Both the position numbers and the translations under genes were made by a program. A DNA stretch of 64,000 nt from Craterostigma plantagineum (lineage: Eukaryota; Streptophyta; Magnoliopsida; Lamiales; Linderniaceae): positions 15,501,501 to 15,565,500 of the forward strand of contig JAPQWV010000017.1 of assembly GCA_027422505.1 (NCBI GenBank), read 5' to 3'. The notes under the pieces were generated by a model. That model made no database searches. It had not been told where the DNA came from and saw nothing but the letters and a program-made list of their open reading frames with translations. Of the stretch, positions 9,965-20,627 are shown one piece after another. Numbering within the stretch: position 1 is the stretch's first letter; each line of letters opens with the position of its first letter.

Positions 9965-11290
9965 TATTGGGTTTGCTCCTCTTCTTCCTCAAGTCCACCC
10001 AACTGAAGCCGACCGTGTGCGATGCATAGCAACGACGAATGGTCACTTCACTACCAAATCTGCTAGGGATAACTTGAGGATACGACGGCCTATTGTCCAT
10101 TGGAGTACGCTTTTTGGAGGCCCTCTATCCATTCCCAAGCATCAATTCATCCTATGGATGGCTATCAGAGATAGATTGGCGACACGAGACAAACAATGGG
10201 TGGCGGCCGCGGCGGGAACCTCCTTTTGTCTCTTATGCGATAGCCAAACGGAGGAAACGATAAGACAATTATTTTTTGAATGCACATTTCTAGACGTTGT
10301 CTTCGTTTGATGCGTAACAGGTTGCGGTTTGATTGGCCTAGAAGGGATTGGTTTGACGGCATCCGGTGGGCTGCCTATCGATGGAGAGGCCAGCACCTTG
10401 GTTAGGACCACGGCACGCCATTGCCTCATTAGTTTACCACCTTTGGATGGAGCGGAACAAGCGATGGAGAGAAGGAAGACGACGCACTCCTGAACAGATT
10501 ACGGCCGACATTGAGGTCCTTCTTTGTTTGCGTTTGTCCACCGTCAAGAACAAGTACCAACTCCAGGCGAGTGCACTTCGGCGCGTTTGGTGAATTGCCT
10601 GGTAGCGTGGCTTCAAGGGTTGCGTGGGCCCTCTGGGCGGCTTGGCTACCGCAGCTGCCTTGCCTTGGATGGGTCGCACCCTTCTGGAGCCACTTCTCTC
10701 CCTCTCTCCGTCTTTCTTCCATTTTCTTGCTCTCTCCTTGTCTCTTTCTCTTGGGTGCAGGTTGCTGTTCCATGTGATTTGTTGGCCTTTGCGGAGATGG
10801 TTTCTTGCGGGACATGTGGGCCACTATGGCGAGGCGACTCATGGTCTTACATCCTCTTGGAAAGACAGGAGGTGGCGTGACTACGCCTCTCACCGACCTG
10901 CCCTACGGATGTCTCCTTTCCCACCTGAAGCTTATCCTGCGTGATACTGTCTTCGATTTCTGTGCTATTTGGTGCTGTTTTGGCACTTAGTCGGGCTTCC
11001 CTACTGGTACACTACACCTGGTCCAGAAACCTGTTGTTGGAAGCGGTTCTTCGACGCCTACGATGCCTAGTCATGATTGCTCTTTTCTCTGTTGTATCTT
11101 TGGCTTTGGTCTTGTTGGGACCTTGTAGGTTGTTGTTGCCTGGTCTTTGGTGTTGGCTGGTCGGTTTTCATTAACGTTTGGTGCGTCATGAGCGATATCA
11201 TGCACGTTGCTCTGTAACTCCTGTTTTTCCTTTATTTTAGTGACACTTTCCAAAAACAAAAAAAGAAAAACAAACCCAAAAAAAAAAGAT
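9965..11290 (+). mobile_element. LINE-C: 5'-truncated L1 LINE, ORF2 C-terminus and 3' UTR
   Basis: A plus-strand LINE remnant holding the last ~200 codons of ORF2 (about 9969-10,593), then a ~670-bp 3' UTR ending CATGAGCGATATCATGCACG, TTTTAGTGACACTTTCC and an A-rich tail near 11,250-11,289. 5' truncation is the normal outcome of incomplete reverse transcription. No clean target duplication was found around this inner insertion. The 3' end matches the LINE tail at 3808-4226, so both came from the same family. Confidence 0.75.
9969..10593 (+). pseudogene. LINE-C ORF2 C-terminal zinc-binding domain (zf-RVT)
   Basis: Encodes the zinc-binding domain that follows reverse transcriptase in plant L1 ORF2: GHFTTKSARDNLRI, VHWSTLFGGPLSIPKHQF, LWMAIRDRLATRD, then CLLCDSQTEETIRQLFFEC, with a Cys/Cys ... 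Cys pattern in which the usual His of HLFFEC is Gln. After a frameshift near 10,310 the tail continues as RHAIASLVYHLWMERNKR and RRTPEQITADIEVLL, and stops at 10,593. At least two frameshifts. LINE-D has a closely related version on the other strand. Confidence 0.75.
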
Positions 11291-11664
11291 GCAAAGATCC
11301 GACAAAAGAACTAAAGAACCTACTACAGATTAACCTAACACTCTAAACAAATTAATATCAAGTTAGATCTACGGTACTCTTCACTTTCTTCAATCTTTAG
11401 GTTTTATACCTTGTCTTATTCGGGAAGGACACTCTCATAAAGGGAGAAAGAACTCCTACAGTGAGGAGACGAAAACTCCCACACGGGGAAACTAAAAACA
11501 ACATGAAAAACTCGAAAAAATGACAGGAAAATATGAACAAAACTATTTGGATGTGTGGGAGGGATTTGGTTGAGCTCCCCCAACCTCCATTAATGGAGGA
11601 AGGGGGAGCAAAGCTATTTTTTAAAAGGGATTTGGTTTGGGTGCTCCGCTAGAGAGGGGATGAA

Positions 11665-11668
11665 GAGA

Positions 11669-11717
<49 letters not shown>
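11665..11717. repeat. (GA)n microsatellite
   Basis: About 25 uninterrupted GA dinucleotides, bounded by AGAGGGAGAGA on the left and GGGTTAGGG on the right. It sits in the 5' leader of the minus-strand retroposon at 9914-11,771, where it reads as a CT-rich leader, which is common in plant LINE 5' UTRs. Confidence 0.9.
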
Positions 11718-11720
<3 letters not shown>

Positions 11721-12119
11721 TAGGGTTTATTTTATCCATTATATAACTCGTGAAAGGAAAAAAATGATGTTGTAAGTTGTTGTTACTAGTATCATATAAG
11801 TATAAAGAAAGTTAGTGTTTCAATGTAATAAATTCTAAATGTTAGCTCACCAATATTGATAAAAATGATAGATATCATGCAATTAACTATCATAAACACA
11901 CTAAATCATAAAAACTGTGCACCCTAATTTGTAGTACTAATATATAGATGTTTGTAGTACCAAACCATATTCCATTGCAGTACCATGCGTAGGTTACTTC
12001 TAGTATATTGTCGCACAATGTGTTGCATAATCGAAAAAACGTAGATTCTTGTGCAAAGGCCTGAGAACTTACAATAAACTATACTACCAATATATAGATG
12101 TTTGTAGTATGCTTGTATT

Positions 12120-13020
12120 TATATAGTACCTATTGTTACTTTGTTGTACAATATAATTACATGTTTCAACGTTTGAACATCAGATAACGTGTGTTTGAGT
12201 AGTTGGAGTACCAAAAATTACTGTCTTGTGGTATCATGGTAAAAATTTAAACAAAAAATTCCTTCTAGCATTAATATAAAAATCCACCAACAAACACAAT
12301 CCAATACATTTTTCTAGAACACCAACAATAACACGAGATCATCACAGTATTAATATCATTCATCCGCCAAATATGTATTACTATCAAACATATCGACGGT
12401 ATTAATATCATTCGTCAACCAACATTATAATCCAAAACATATCGACAAAAGAATGTGTCATAACCCATCGACAACATATCGACAAAAGAATACGAAATAA
12501 TCAGTCGGCAACAATACCACCGTAATTGGTCAAAAGTGTCATTCTCAAGCAATAAAGATCACGAATAGTACCTTCTTTGCCTTTATAAGCCTTTGGTACC
12601 CCACCTCTCTGCCCCACAACATAGTTTCGTATAATAGGACCTGTTAGAATTACAACGACAAAGGATTACTATATGGTACTACTGGAAAGCTTCAAAATAA
12701 ACCTCAAGAAATGTGAGTACTGTAAAATCAACATACTTTCGTACTGCGTAAATTGCTTTAACCAATAAATTAGCCAAATTTTAACCAAATACTAACTCCC
12801 TCGACACCCACAGTATGCTAACAGTATAAACGTTGAGGAAACCTCAACTTTTACAGCTCGACACCAGTTTAAGTAAATGCTGCTGCCACAAACGTTCATT
12901 GTACACCTCATCAAAGTATTATCTAGCTCAACTACATTCGCTCGAGCTCAACTCCGTTTGCTCGAGCTCAAGAAGCGCCACGGTAACCCACAGTGAAAAA
13001 AACAACGAAAAACTTACTTA
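12120..13020. other. AT-rich region without a recognised gene
   Basis: No ORF with family motifs. Around 12,330-12,500 the phrases ATTAATATCATTC and ACATATCGACAA recur two or three times, suggesting decayed short tandem repeats. Around 12,930-12,970 the phrase CTCGAGCTCAA occurs twice in close succession. It may be the decayed edge of the 425-bp array. Confidence 0.5.
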
Positions 13021-13041
13021 GACCGAGAAACTCACGATGGA

Positions 13042-13384
13042 TTATGTAAGCCAGAGCTTTTTCGGCACGGGAGGAGTTGAAGATGGAAGTGCTGCTTTTT
13101 TCTCTTCATTCTAGCCATTTAGTTCACCTGTAACACAGACACAAATTATATACAATATTATATTAATATATATTGCGATAAACTCACAGTGGACTAATTC
13201 ATGAATTAAATCATGACTATAAGAGCTATTATGACATTAAAGATTCCATATAGATGAAATCGTGGAAGCATACCTTTGTTTTCCTTGGACCACGCAAGAA
13301 TTCGTCGTCCGATTTCATCTGCTTGTTCCTAGATTCTCTATAGAAATCTATCGCCATTAGTTTGCTGGACTGAGAAAGCTTCAT
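13042..13384 (-). CDS. Weak candidate two-exon small gene (hypothetical)
   Basis: Minus strand: an ATG at 13,384 opens 37 codons (MKLSQSSKLMAIDFYRESRN ...) ending at AAAG|GTATGC, a good plant splice donor at 13,274. A downstream acceptor (GGCTAG, exon from 13,110) keeps the frame open for 22 more codons (NEEKKAALPSSTPPVPKKLW ...) to a TAA at 13,042-13,044. A stronger acceptor (TGTTACAG) a few bases upstream would give an early stop. The product would be about 60 residues, basic and hydrophilic, with no recognised domain. Nothing similar lies nearby. It could equally be chance. Confidence 0.2.
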
Positions 13385-13444
13385 TCCGAATGACAAGAGC
13401 AATCTCGATTGGGAAATGAAAATTGGGGGGTTTTGGAGCAAGAG

Positions 13445-13750
13445 ACATGAAGTGTGTTTTCACTTGATGGTTTGGAGAAGAAAAGATTTAAATAAATTAA
13501 TAAATGAGGGGCAAAGTTGTCATTTTCGTCAATTGGGTAGTCAGGCGTAAGATTGTTTTGAATTAGGGAGTTTGATGATTTTTAAATGGGAATAGGGAGT
13601 TAGTTCATAGATAGTTTAGGGTGGGGGATTTTTTTTAACTTACCCGTAATATCTTTCGTATATTTGAAAATATTTCATTTTTAAATTTTAAAAGGAGAGA
13701 ATATCTCAAAGAGATAATTTCAAGCCTTAGTTTAAACAAAATATTGAAAT

Positions 13751-13785
<35 letters not shown>

Positions 13786-14218
13786 TTAAGATGTTATTTT
13801 CAATAGTGACTTTTAGCTTTACAAGAAAAATTCGGAAAAGAAATGCTCGGAGCTTCTTCTCTCTTGCTAGGCCTGGTCGTAATCTCCTCTAGCCATCCGA
13901 GGGAAATTTTAAATTAGACACAGCGGGGTCGGTGTGACACCTCTTGCCAAGCATATTGTTGTTGCTCGTTATCAGGTGTGACACCTCTTGCCAAGCATTT
14001 TCGATAATGACTTTGAGATTTAAGGATGTTAATATTATCTTTGTTTTACGTGTATTCGAGCAATCCAAGGAAAACAAGATCGCTGGAAATTTTAAATTCC
14101 GCACATTCCTGTAGAACACAGATTTTGAGAGTCCATCGGCTGATCCCCAACAGAAAAGCCATGAAAGAGATCGGATCGACTAGAGGCTTGGAGGCAGGTG
14201 ACCGAATTCGTGCGTGGC
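13445..14218. other. AT-rich intergenic stretch with a TA/CA microsatellite and a short duplication
   Basis: No gene recognised. A (TA)n(CA)n run lies at about 13,752-13,785. The phrase GGTGTGACACCTCTTGCCAA occurs twice (about 13,931 and 13,975), roughly 45 bp apart; each copy contains the palindrome GGTGTGACACC. The right end is the insertion point of Tekay-1 (GTGGC at 14,214-14,218). Confidence 0.5.
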
Positions 14219-15383
14219 TGTAATACCCGAGTCCCTTAAGTAAGCAGGCCAATAAATATATGCATGCACTTTATATGACTTACGTGACTCCATGATACAT
14301 GTTTTACGATATTAATTGTGCATATATGACTACATGCTATATATGATAGGTACTTTACAGGAATGACTCATATGACGTGATAAGGACTTAGAGGAAATTT
14401 AAACATCATTCATGTAGGCAGTATAGATAGCTTGGCGAAAGCAAGGTAGAAGGATTTAGTATTAATCAATTTCAATCAACATGTACTAGAGTCGGCCAAT
14501 TTCTCAAGCATAATAGAGTTAGGATCGATCGATTTTAGTACGTGTAAGTCTTAAGCTATCAATCGAATTGAGTAAGTAAAAATTGAACAATAGTAAGCCA
14601 AATTTGAATAACCAATCGGCCGAATCCCATAAATAGGTAGAAACAAAATTTGACCAACAGGAAACCATGTAGTGCTGATATCGAAAAAGTAAGTATCAAC
14701 TTAGAGAATTTTTAATACAAGGGGTAAAGGTGTTATAGGAGGTTAGTCATCAACTTGTCCCATCACTCACAAATCCCTGAGCTCTAATCCTTATCATATA
14801 ACGATTGATCACTGTAAAGAAAACTCTACGAAGCCTAAAAGTGAGAAAACCCTAAGAAAAGAAAACAGTTGAATGAGAGTTGAGGAAGGAAGCTTAAACC
14901 AAAAGAAAAGAATGCCAACTAATAAGGTATAGTTCGATCCACCCTTTGTAAATCAACTTTAAGTTTTTATATTTAATATGTTACGTGACTTAAGGATAGA
15001 AGGAAGGGGCTTAAGTTCGAACTAAGGTGTACCCTTTTCAGGATTAGTATATTTTCTAAGGTAGATTTCGATTTTAGGTTAGTTGTGAAATTTAGGGTTT
15101 CAAGTAGGAATTATGTTAACATAGGAGTTTAAATTTGTATATGTTACGTTGGACGATTTTAGGGTTTCCAAGAATGTGACGCCCGGGGCCGAAGAGGGCG
15201 GGGAATGGTCGCGCGGTGCCTGGGTGCACGGACATGAGTGGCTCCTGGTAGGCTTCTAGGCGAAGGGGTACAAGAATGAATCGATCCCACACCCGAATGA
15301 GAGGGGATCCTGAGACTGACAATGTATGGGCATGTCAGTCTAAGAATCGTATAGAAGAATTGATAGTAATACTCATATCACCA

Positions 15384-15500
15384 AGGTCGACCTACCTTTT
15401 CGGGAGTCATCTATAGAAAGTCCGAAGTTAAGCGTGCTTGACTTGGGGCAATCTAGGGATGGGTGACCCCCTGGAAAGTTTCTCAGGGTGCGTGTGAGCG
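15384..15500 (+). promoter_or_regulatory. 5S-rRNA-like Pol III promoter region, Cassandra-1 5' LTR
   Basis: Shows the 5S internal control region: CCGAAGTTAAGCGTGCTTG (box A), GGATGGG (intermediate element) and GGGTGACCCCCTGGAAAGT (box C). Compared with plant 5S rRNA, the stretch between box A and box C is altered and the 5' third is replaced, so it is not a 5S gene. A related copy lies at about 15,910-16,022 in the 3' LTR. Confidence 0.8.
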
Positions 15501-15638
15501 AGGACGAAGCACGCTGAAAGGTTAAATGGTGGTATAGTGGGGCCAGACTATCAGTCGGAGTGTGGTGGGCCCAACCACACTGGTCCCGGTAGGGACCGAT
15601 GCTACAGTGACACCCGGTGTGGGACGGGACATTACAGG

Positions 15639-15650
15639 TGGTATCAGAGC
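15639..15650 (+). promoter_or_regulatory. Cassandra-1 primer-binding site
   Basis: TGGTATCAGAGC, complementary to the 3' end of plant initiator methionine tRNA, two bases after the 5' LTR end. It would prime minus-strand cDNA synthesis. Confidence 0.9.
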
Positions 15651-16847
15651 ACAACCTCTCGCAGTGCGGTGCTGGTTCGGGGATGAACCAGGTAGAAGCT
15701 GGTGGGCATGTGAGCCCGGGAAGAGGGCGGGCGGTGGTCGCCGGTGCCAGGGTGCACGGACATGAGTGGCTCCTGGCAGGCTTCTAGGCAAGGGGTACAT
15801 GAATGAATCGATCCCACACCCGAATGAGAGGGGGTCCTGAGATAAAAATGTATGGGCATGTCTGGCTATAAATCGTATAAAAGAATTGATTGTACTACTC
15901 ATATCACCAAGGTCGACCTACCTTTTCGGGAGTCCATCTATAGAAACTCCGAAGGTAAGCTTGCTTAACTTGGGGCAATCAAGGGATGGGTGACCCCTGG
16001 GAAGTTTCTCAGGGTGCGTGTGAGTGAGGACGAAGCACGCTGAAAGGTTAAATGATGGTTCAGTGGGGCCAGACTATCAGTCGGAGTGTGGTGGGCCCAA
16101 CCCCACTGGTCCCGGTAGGGACGATGCTACAGTGACACCCGGTATGGGACGGGACGTTACAAAGAACGAACCATGCTAACGTACGAGTTTAAATTTATGT
16201 TTAATATGTCTGGAAAAAATTAATAAGGTAGATATCAGATTTTATTTGAAGAAGAAGGCAGCTTCAACTAGCTTTCGATCGAAAGAATTGGACTACATAA
16301 GCGATCGATCAAATTGAAATTATCCTAAAGTTTCCACCGAACCAGAAAGCTAGGATCGGGCGATTCGGCTCAGTTGATCATTCGGCGAAAGTGGAAATTC
16401 CATGCATGGAATCGGGCGATTCCATGGGAACTCGGGGATTCGTGGATGGTTTACACCTCACATCGGATGAAACCTAGGTTTCTTCTCCAACAAATCTGGC
16501 GATTTGGACTTTGAATGAACCCTCGGCACAACTTGTGACAAGTCGGGCGAATCCATGAAGGGTAGTAAATCTCGGCGAAAGTATGGGTAATACATAGCCA
16601 AATCGGGTGATTGGTGGGTTACAATTGGGCGATGTTGGGGGCACAAACAATCGGGCGAAACCTTCCCCATGCATGACTCGATCGGACGAATTGAGAATTA
16701 AAAGCAATCGGACGATTCTTACTTGTAATGATCGAATGAAAGATGAGTTATACCATATGCCAAATCAGGCGAACCTTAACACACGAAAGCTTAGATGAGC
16801 TTGACCCTAACTTAGACTTAGACTAGAATCGAACAACTAAGGGTCTT

Positions 16848-19304
16848 TTTTTTGGGAAATGGTCACTAAATAAAAAAAAAACACAGGATCCGCTCAGAGA
16901 GCACGAAACCCACCGGTAACAGGCTACCAGCTCACATCCAAGGAAAAATGAAACATGTCCCTAGGACAGAGCAATCACAAGTCCAAACGCAACAACAAAC
17001 CAAGATAACCGTACATAACCATGCCGTATCATCCAACGTCAACGTGAGGACCAGCATCAGCATCATTGTTCGTCGTCTCAAAAGTAGCAAGAACCTCAAA
17101 CATGTTGTCATAGTGTGTCTCAACAACCTTGCTAACGGGGGCTTCGTCAATGCTAGGTCTACTCGAACGCTTATCATGTTCGAGATTATGAGTAGAGGTG
17201 CGTTTCTTGTCGTCCCCATCAAGGCCATCCACGTTGGCCGCCTTAGTAATAATAGCTTTTCCCTTTTCAACCAAGCGACTACCTTCACGGCTCGGTTGCG
17301 CCACCGCAGTCGGCCTTGGCGGCCGAGGCGCCTGGATGTTCTTGGCCGAGCTCTTAGGAGGTAGTTTCGGCCGGTTGATAGGGCAGGTCGTGGTACTATG
17401 GGCCCATGAGTCACATGACGAGCACTTACGAGGCCGCCACTCATATTCAACACTAACGGGCACAACACCCGAGGAGCCACCAACCTTAGTAGGAATATGG
17501 ACATTGAACCGCTCAACCAAAGGGTCCGCCAGACCAATTTCAATGCACACCCTAGCATACTCAAGGCGTTCCTCACGAGCCGTCACAGCGTCGGCAAATA
17601 GGGGTTCTTCGAGCACACTTCAACGATTCCTAAACCGGCTTGTGTCCAAAATTCCGTTGGGACATTCCGGAGTCTAACCCGAAGCGGAACAGCCAAGTGC
17701 GTTTTCTTTTCAAAGGAGAATCCCGTACGCCATTTCTCGAGAAAGAGTGGCTGTCCCTGTAAGAGCCACGGCTCGCCTTCCAAAGCCACATCAGCCGCCT
17801 CCTCCGTGCTAAAGCGGAACATGAAAAAGCCATTAATCGTCGATCTAACCTCGACAAGGTTTTTCCAAATAGACCTAACATAGCGTTCCACATGAGGGAA
17901 GTACGGTCGCTTCCCATGGAAATACCCGACAAGCGTGTGCTCCCACTGAGTGACGCCTTGTTGAGCAACTTCCCAAGAGGGCTGAGCCTTCGCAATACCC
18001 TCAACGACAGTGGGCACCGTGTAAGATAGCCCGGTGACTCTCCACGGCCAGTGAGTAGCCGGTAGCTGTTAGTGCCAAGAACAACATCGGAGAAAGACGG
18101 GCCAGGGTATGGTAGTCCAGGTTGGTGCGCCGCCCCGAATGGGCTGTGGTGCTGTTTTGGTGTGCCGTCAGTCGCCGGCGAAGATCTTGGCGTGGACGTG
18201 GGCCCAGATGCGGTAACAGTAGAGAGGGATGGGGCTGAATCGTCATGGCGGGGCTTTTCACTCGTCACCATCGCAGCATCAGCATCCGCTTTCGAAGTCG
18301 GCCCTGTGCTCAACGCTTTCATCGCCAAGCCCATGTCAGCACTTGAGGTTCTTGCTGGGCTAGTGTTCTTGGCCGGCCCAATAATAGTAGGCCCAATTGG
18401 AGAGTAGGCCTCCCAATGAAAGAAATCAAATCAGGGCTAGCTAGCTTGGTCATGGCAGCACAGGGCCCAAAAGAGCTAGCAGGTATAACCTGGGCCGGCC
18501 CAGTAAAATTGGCCCCAGGTGAAGATTGGGCCTCAGAAACCCTAGGCCCATTAGTTGATAGGTTGCGAGTGGAAACCCTATGGGCGCCGGGGCTGTGATG
18601 CACCGCCTCATCAGACGACGGCTGGTCGGAATCGCGCTGGTTAGGGTCGCCAAAGTGAGCATCCTCGTGAGGACCTTTGGCAAAAGGCGGCGGCATCCCC
18701 CGGCGGAGGGGTGTCAGTGATCCACATGAGAGTTGTGCAACGGCTCAATTTTGGTCGTGCAGCTTGCGACGGTGCGTCTTCGTAGGTGGTACCGACGCGG
18801 GTGGTGGGGAAGGCCAAGCGACCATATCGACAGACCCATGCAGCGGCGGCGTAGTGGAGGTCTTTTGCGCCGGCGATGGTTGGTGGCCGGTCTTTCCTCC
18901 ATTGATGCGCGCCAAAAACGATTCAAACGAAGCAACGTCGAAACGTTTGTCAAGGTCCGGGATATTGCATCGCAGCGCATTATAATCCGGTAGGGGGCCA
19001 ATACAATCTAGGTCAGAAGATGAAACCTCCATTGTTGAGGTCGAAGTTCAATGGAACACGAAAAAACAGATTTTTGAAAACCGGCGTGAAGGCTTAAAAC
19101 CCTTCCATCGCCGTCTGAGCCCGGCGAGGGAGGGTGTTGGGGGTACTCCGGTGATTATCAAGGTGGCAAAGAGATGGGCGGCGGCGGCGGTGTGATGTCT
19201 TGGACGGTGGAGGAAGGTGATAGGTCACTTCGTTAGAATCCTAACTGAATCCTAACTCCCTTTGAAAAACATGCTAAACCCTTTTCAAGACTTGGATTCG
19301 ATTC
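16848..19304 (-). mobile_element. LINE-E: ORF1-only L1 LINE with perfect 16-bp target duplication
   Basis: A 2.46-kb minus-strand insertion flanked by the perfect 16-bp duplication AACAACTAAGGGTCTT (16,832-16,847 and 19,305-19,320). The 3' end at 16,848 is an oligo-A tail (T-run in plus sense) preceded by TTTAGTGACCATTTCCC, the family's conserved 3' tail. The 5' side runs through a leader into ORF1. ORF2 (endonuclease/RT) is entirely absent: the ORF1 stop is followed directly by about 180 bp of 3' UTR. The intact duplication shows that the ORF2-less copy itself was retrotransposed, presumably by proteins from a full-length LINE. It lies inside the Tekay-1 LTR. Confidence 0.85.
17029..19032 (-). 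pseudogene. LINE-E ORF1 (DUF4283 and zinc knuckle)
   Basis: Starts at ATG 19,032 (MEVSSSDLDCIGPLPDYN) with LDKRFDVASFESFLARING, matching the N-terminus of LINE-B ORF1. A low-complexity Pro/Ser/Thr region follows. The DUF4283 domain lies at about 17,990-17,640: QWEHTLVGYFHGKRPYFPHV, ERYVRSIWKNLVEV, NGFFMFRFST, LEGEPW, RVRLRNVPTEFWTQAGLG. A CX2CX4HX4C knuckle (CSSCDSWAHSTTTC) and a polar tail follow, with a stop at 17,029. At least three frameshifts are needed to join the pieces, so the present copy is dead. ORF1 binds LINE RNA and forms the retrotransposition particle. Confidence 0.8.
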
Positions 19305-20466
19305 AACAACTAAGGGTCTTAGCAAAGTAATATAGCCGGATCAAGTTATTTCAGTGTAATAGTCTAATTTAGGTATGACAGTAACATTATGATGTTATGT
19401 TTAAGGGTCACGAAGTGAAGACGTTACAAGGCAATAAATTACGTAAGCTTGGACGACAGGTACGTGGACATCCCAACTACAACACATAATTGTATGTACA
19501 TGAATTACGTGTTTATGTGCTCCTATGATTTTACCTGGTTTATTATGTTACATGATAACATGACATGCATATTCATGACATGTTCATATGCACGCAATAT
19601 TAGTATTAAAGACAGGATACGAGAGCGTGCATGATACATGATCGCCTGATAGCGAAAAATATTCCCCGATATGGGCGTCTTATGTCGACTCACAGTTGAG
19701 TCACGGCTCTTCTATGCCACCATGGTGACGTCTTATGTCGTCACCTTCAAGACATGACATGTTCAAGACAAGACATGATATTATGGCAAATGCCTTCACG
19801 GCAAAACGTGAAGCCTGTAGGATGCGAGCTGAGGGAGTAAGCGACATCGAGGGTACCTCTGGTGTTGACTACCTCATAATAGGCTACCAGTGTGAAGCGT
19901 CCGCGTGACGTATGAAACCACCTTGGGGCAGAAAAGGCGCCCTAGGGTTAGTCTCTCATGAGTGTGTATTGTCACTTATATATTTATATCTCTTGTGGAT
20001 TCGAGCTCCATGATGGTGCATAACAAGACAAGGCAAGAAAAATACGAGGTCTAGGAAGCATTGGCAGGGTGCCTTTGCAAATTAGGACACGTGCATGCCA
20101 TGCATGGCTTTCACTTACTGAGCTTTATAGGCTCATTCCACGTATTTATGTGTTGTAAGTTCACGGGATCACGGTACGTGATCATTACGATGGCAAGGCC
20201 TAATTTTGAAACTTCCGGAAGACTTTTGAGGTGGCAGTGTGTACATGGATGCGACCGACGTGGCGGGCGTTTAGATTTATTTTGAATTGCATGCGCACTC
20301 TACCTTGTACTTAGGATCCTTGAAAATTTTGTATTGTACAGAAAGGTTTTCCTTTATATAAAAAGGAAAAATTTTGTAGCATTTTCGTAAATTATTTCCT
20401 TTACATCATATGCAGTCACATGAATTGGTAAAATAAATGAGTAGTAGAAGTCAGGGGCGCCACAGG

Positions 20467-20478
20467 TGGTATCAGAGC
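20467..20478 (+). promoter_or_regulatory. Tekay-1 primer-binding site
   Basis: TGGTATCAGAGC (initiator Met tRNA complement) two bases after the LTR terminus CACA. This is the usual primer site of chromovirus-type Gypsy elements. Confidence 0.9.
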
Positions 20479-20627
20479 TTTCGGTTACAAGTTCTGTAGA
20501 CTGCCCATGTACACACGCTCAAAAGCACGGAAGTGGCCTTGCTAGTACGTTCGTAAATTATTTCCTTTACATCATATTGTATGTGCATGATTTATTGGCC
20601 TTAGGGACTATTAGGGTATAAGAGAAA

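Larger units (their letters stand above)
9914..11771 (-). mobile_element. LINE-like/non-autonomous retroposon inserted in the tandem array, itself interrupted
   Basis: The left edge is a T-run followed by CAAACGAAAGTTTCATTAAA, the antisense of a typical plant LINE 3' end. The right edge is a (GA)n tract followed by GGTTAGGGTTTATTTTATCC, the antisense of a 5' leader. An 11-bp duplication with one mismatch flanks it: GTAAGTTATTG (9903-9913) and GTAAGTTGTTG (11,772-11,782). Only about 50 bp of the 3' end and 480 bp of the 5' part remain visible. LINE-C, in the opposite orientation, occupies the middle. With no ORF2 of its own it looks like a short non-autonomous retroposon. Confidence 0.6.
8430..12120. 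repeat. AT-rich ~425-bp tandem repeat array, interrupted by an insertion
   Basis: At least four and a half diverged head-to-tail units. The marker GAGCTTCC recurs at 8535, 8963, 9391 and 9808, giving periods of 428, 428 and 417. A degenerate fifth unit continues from 11,783 (TACTAGTATCATATAAGTA onward) to about 12,120 after a 1.86-kb insertion. Each unit also carries TAGTACCA motifs, ACTAACTTCCAATAGA, and GCGTTTCAATGTAAT. No ORF is conserved between units. It resembles a short satellite or the internal repeat of a larger element; no transposon terminus was identified. Confidence 0.75.
15175..16161 (+). mobile_element. Cassandra-1: complete TRIM retrotransposon with 5S-rRNA-like LTRs
   Basis: A 987-bp terminal-repeat retrotransposon in miniature. 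LTRs at 15,175-15,636 and 15,709-16,161 both start TGTGA and end TTACA. The interior is only 72 bp: PBS TGGTATCAGAGC (15,639-15,650, initiator-Met tRNA), no ORF, and purine-rich CTGGTGGGCA before the 3' LTR. A perfect 5-bp duplication AAGAA flanks it (15,170-15,174 and 16,162-16,166). Each LTR carries a 5S rRNA-like segment with box A GAAGTTAAGCGTGCTTG and box C GATGGGTGACCCCCTGG. That is the hallmark of Cassandra, which relies on other elements' enzymes. It was inserted into the Tekay-1 LTR. Confidence 0.92.
14219..20464 (+). repeat. Tekay-1 5' LTR with two nested insertions
   Basis: Begins TGTAATACCC and ends GGGGCGCCACA immediately before the PBS. Removing Cassandra-1 (15,175-16,161) and LINE-E (16,848-19,304) and one copy of each target duplication leaves about 2.8 kb of LTR. 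Segment 16,260-16,780 is packed with the degenerate motif ATCGGGCGATTC / CTCGGCGAAAG, about 15 copies in 500 bp. The final ~520 bp (19,943-20,464) match the 3' remnant at 25,951-26,455. Confidence 0.7.

Noticed and set aside
10429..10893. 154-codon minus-strand ORF and overlapping plus-strand ORFs (10,511-11,174)
   Set aside because: They overlap the LINE-C ORF2 end and its GC-rich 3' UTR. No motifs; homologous LINE tails do not keep these frames.
15522..15902. 126-codon minus-strand ORF spanning the Cassandra interior
   Set aside because: It is a shadow of non-coding TRIM sequence; the same frame recurs in Cassandra-2 only because the LTRs are similar.
15384..16022. Functional 5S rRNA genes
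   Set aside because: Only the internal control region is preserved. The 5' third and 3' end do not match 5S rRNA, and the segments lie inside LTRs with TG/CA ends and PBS; Cassandra explains them.
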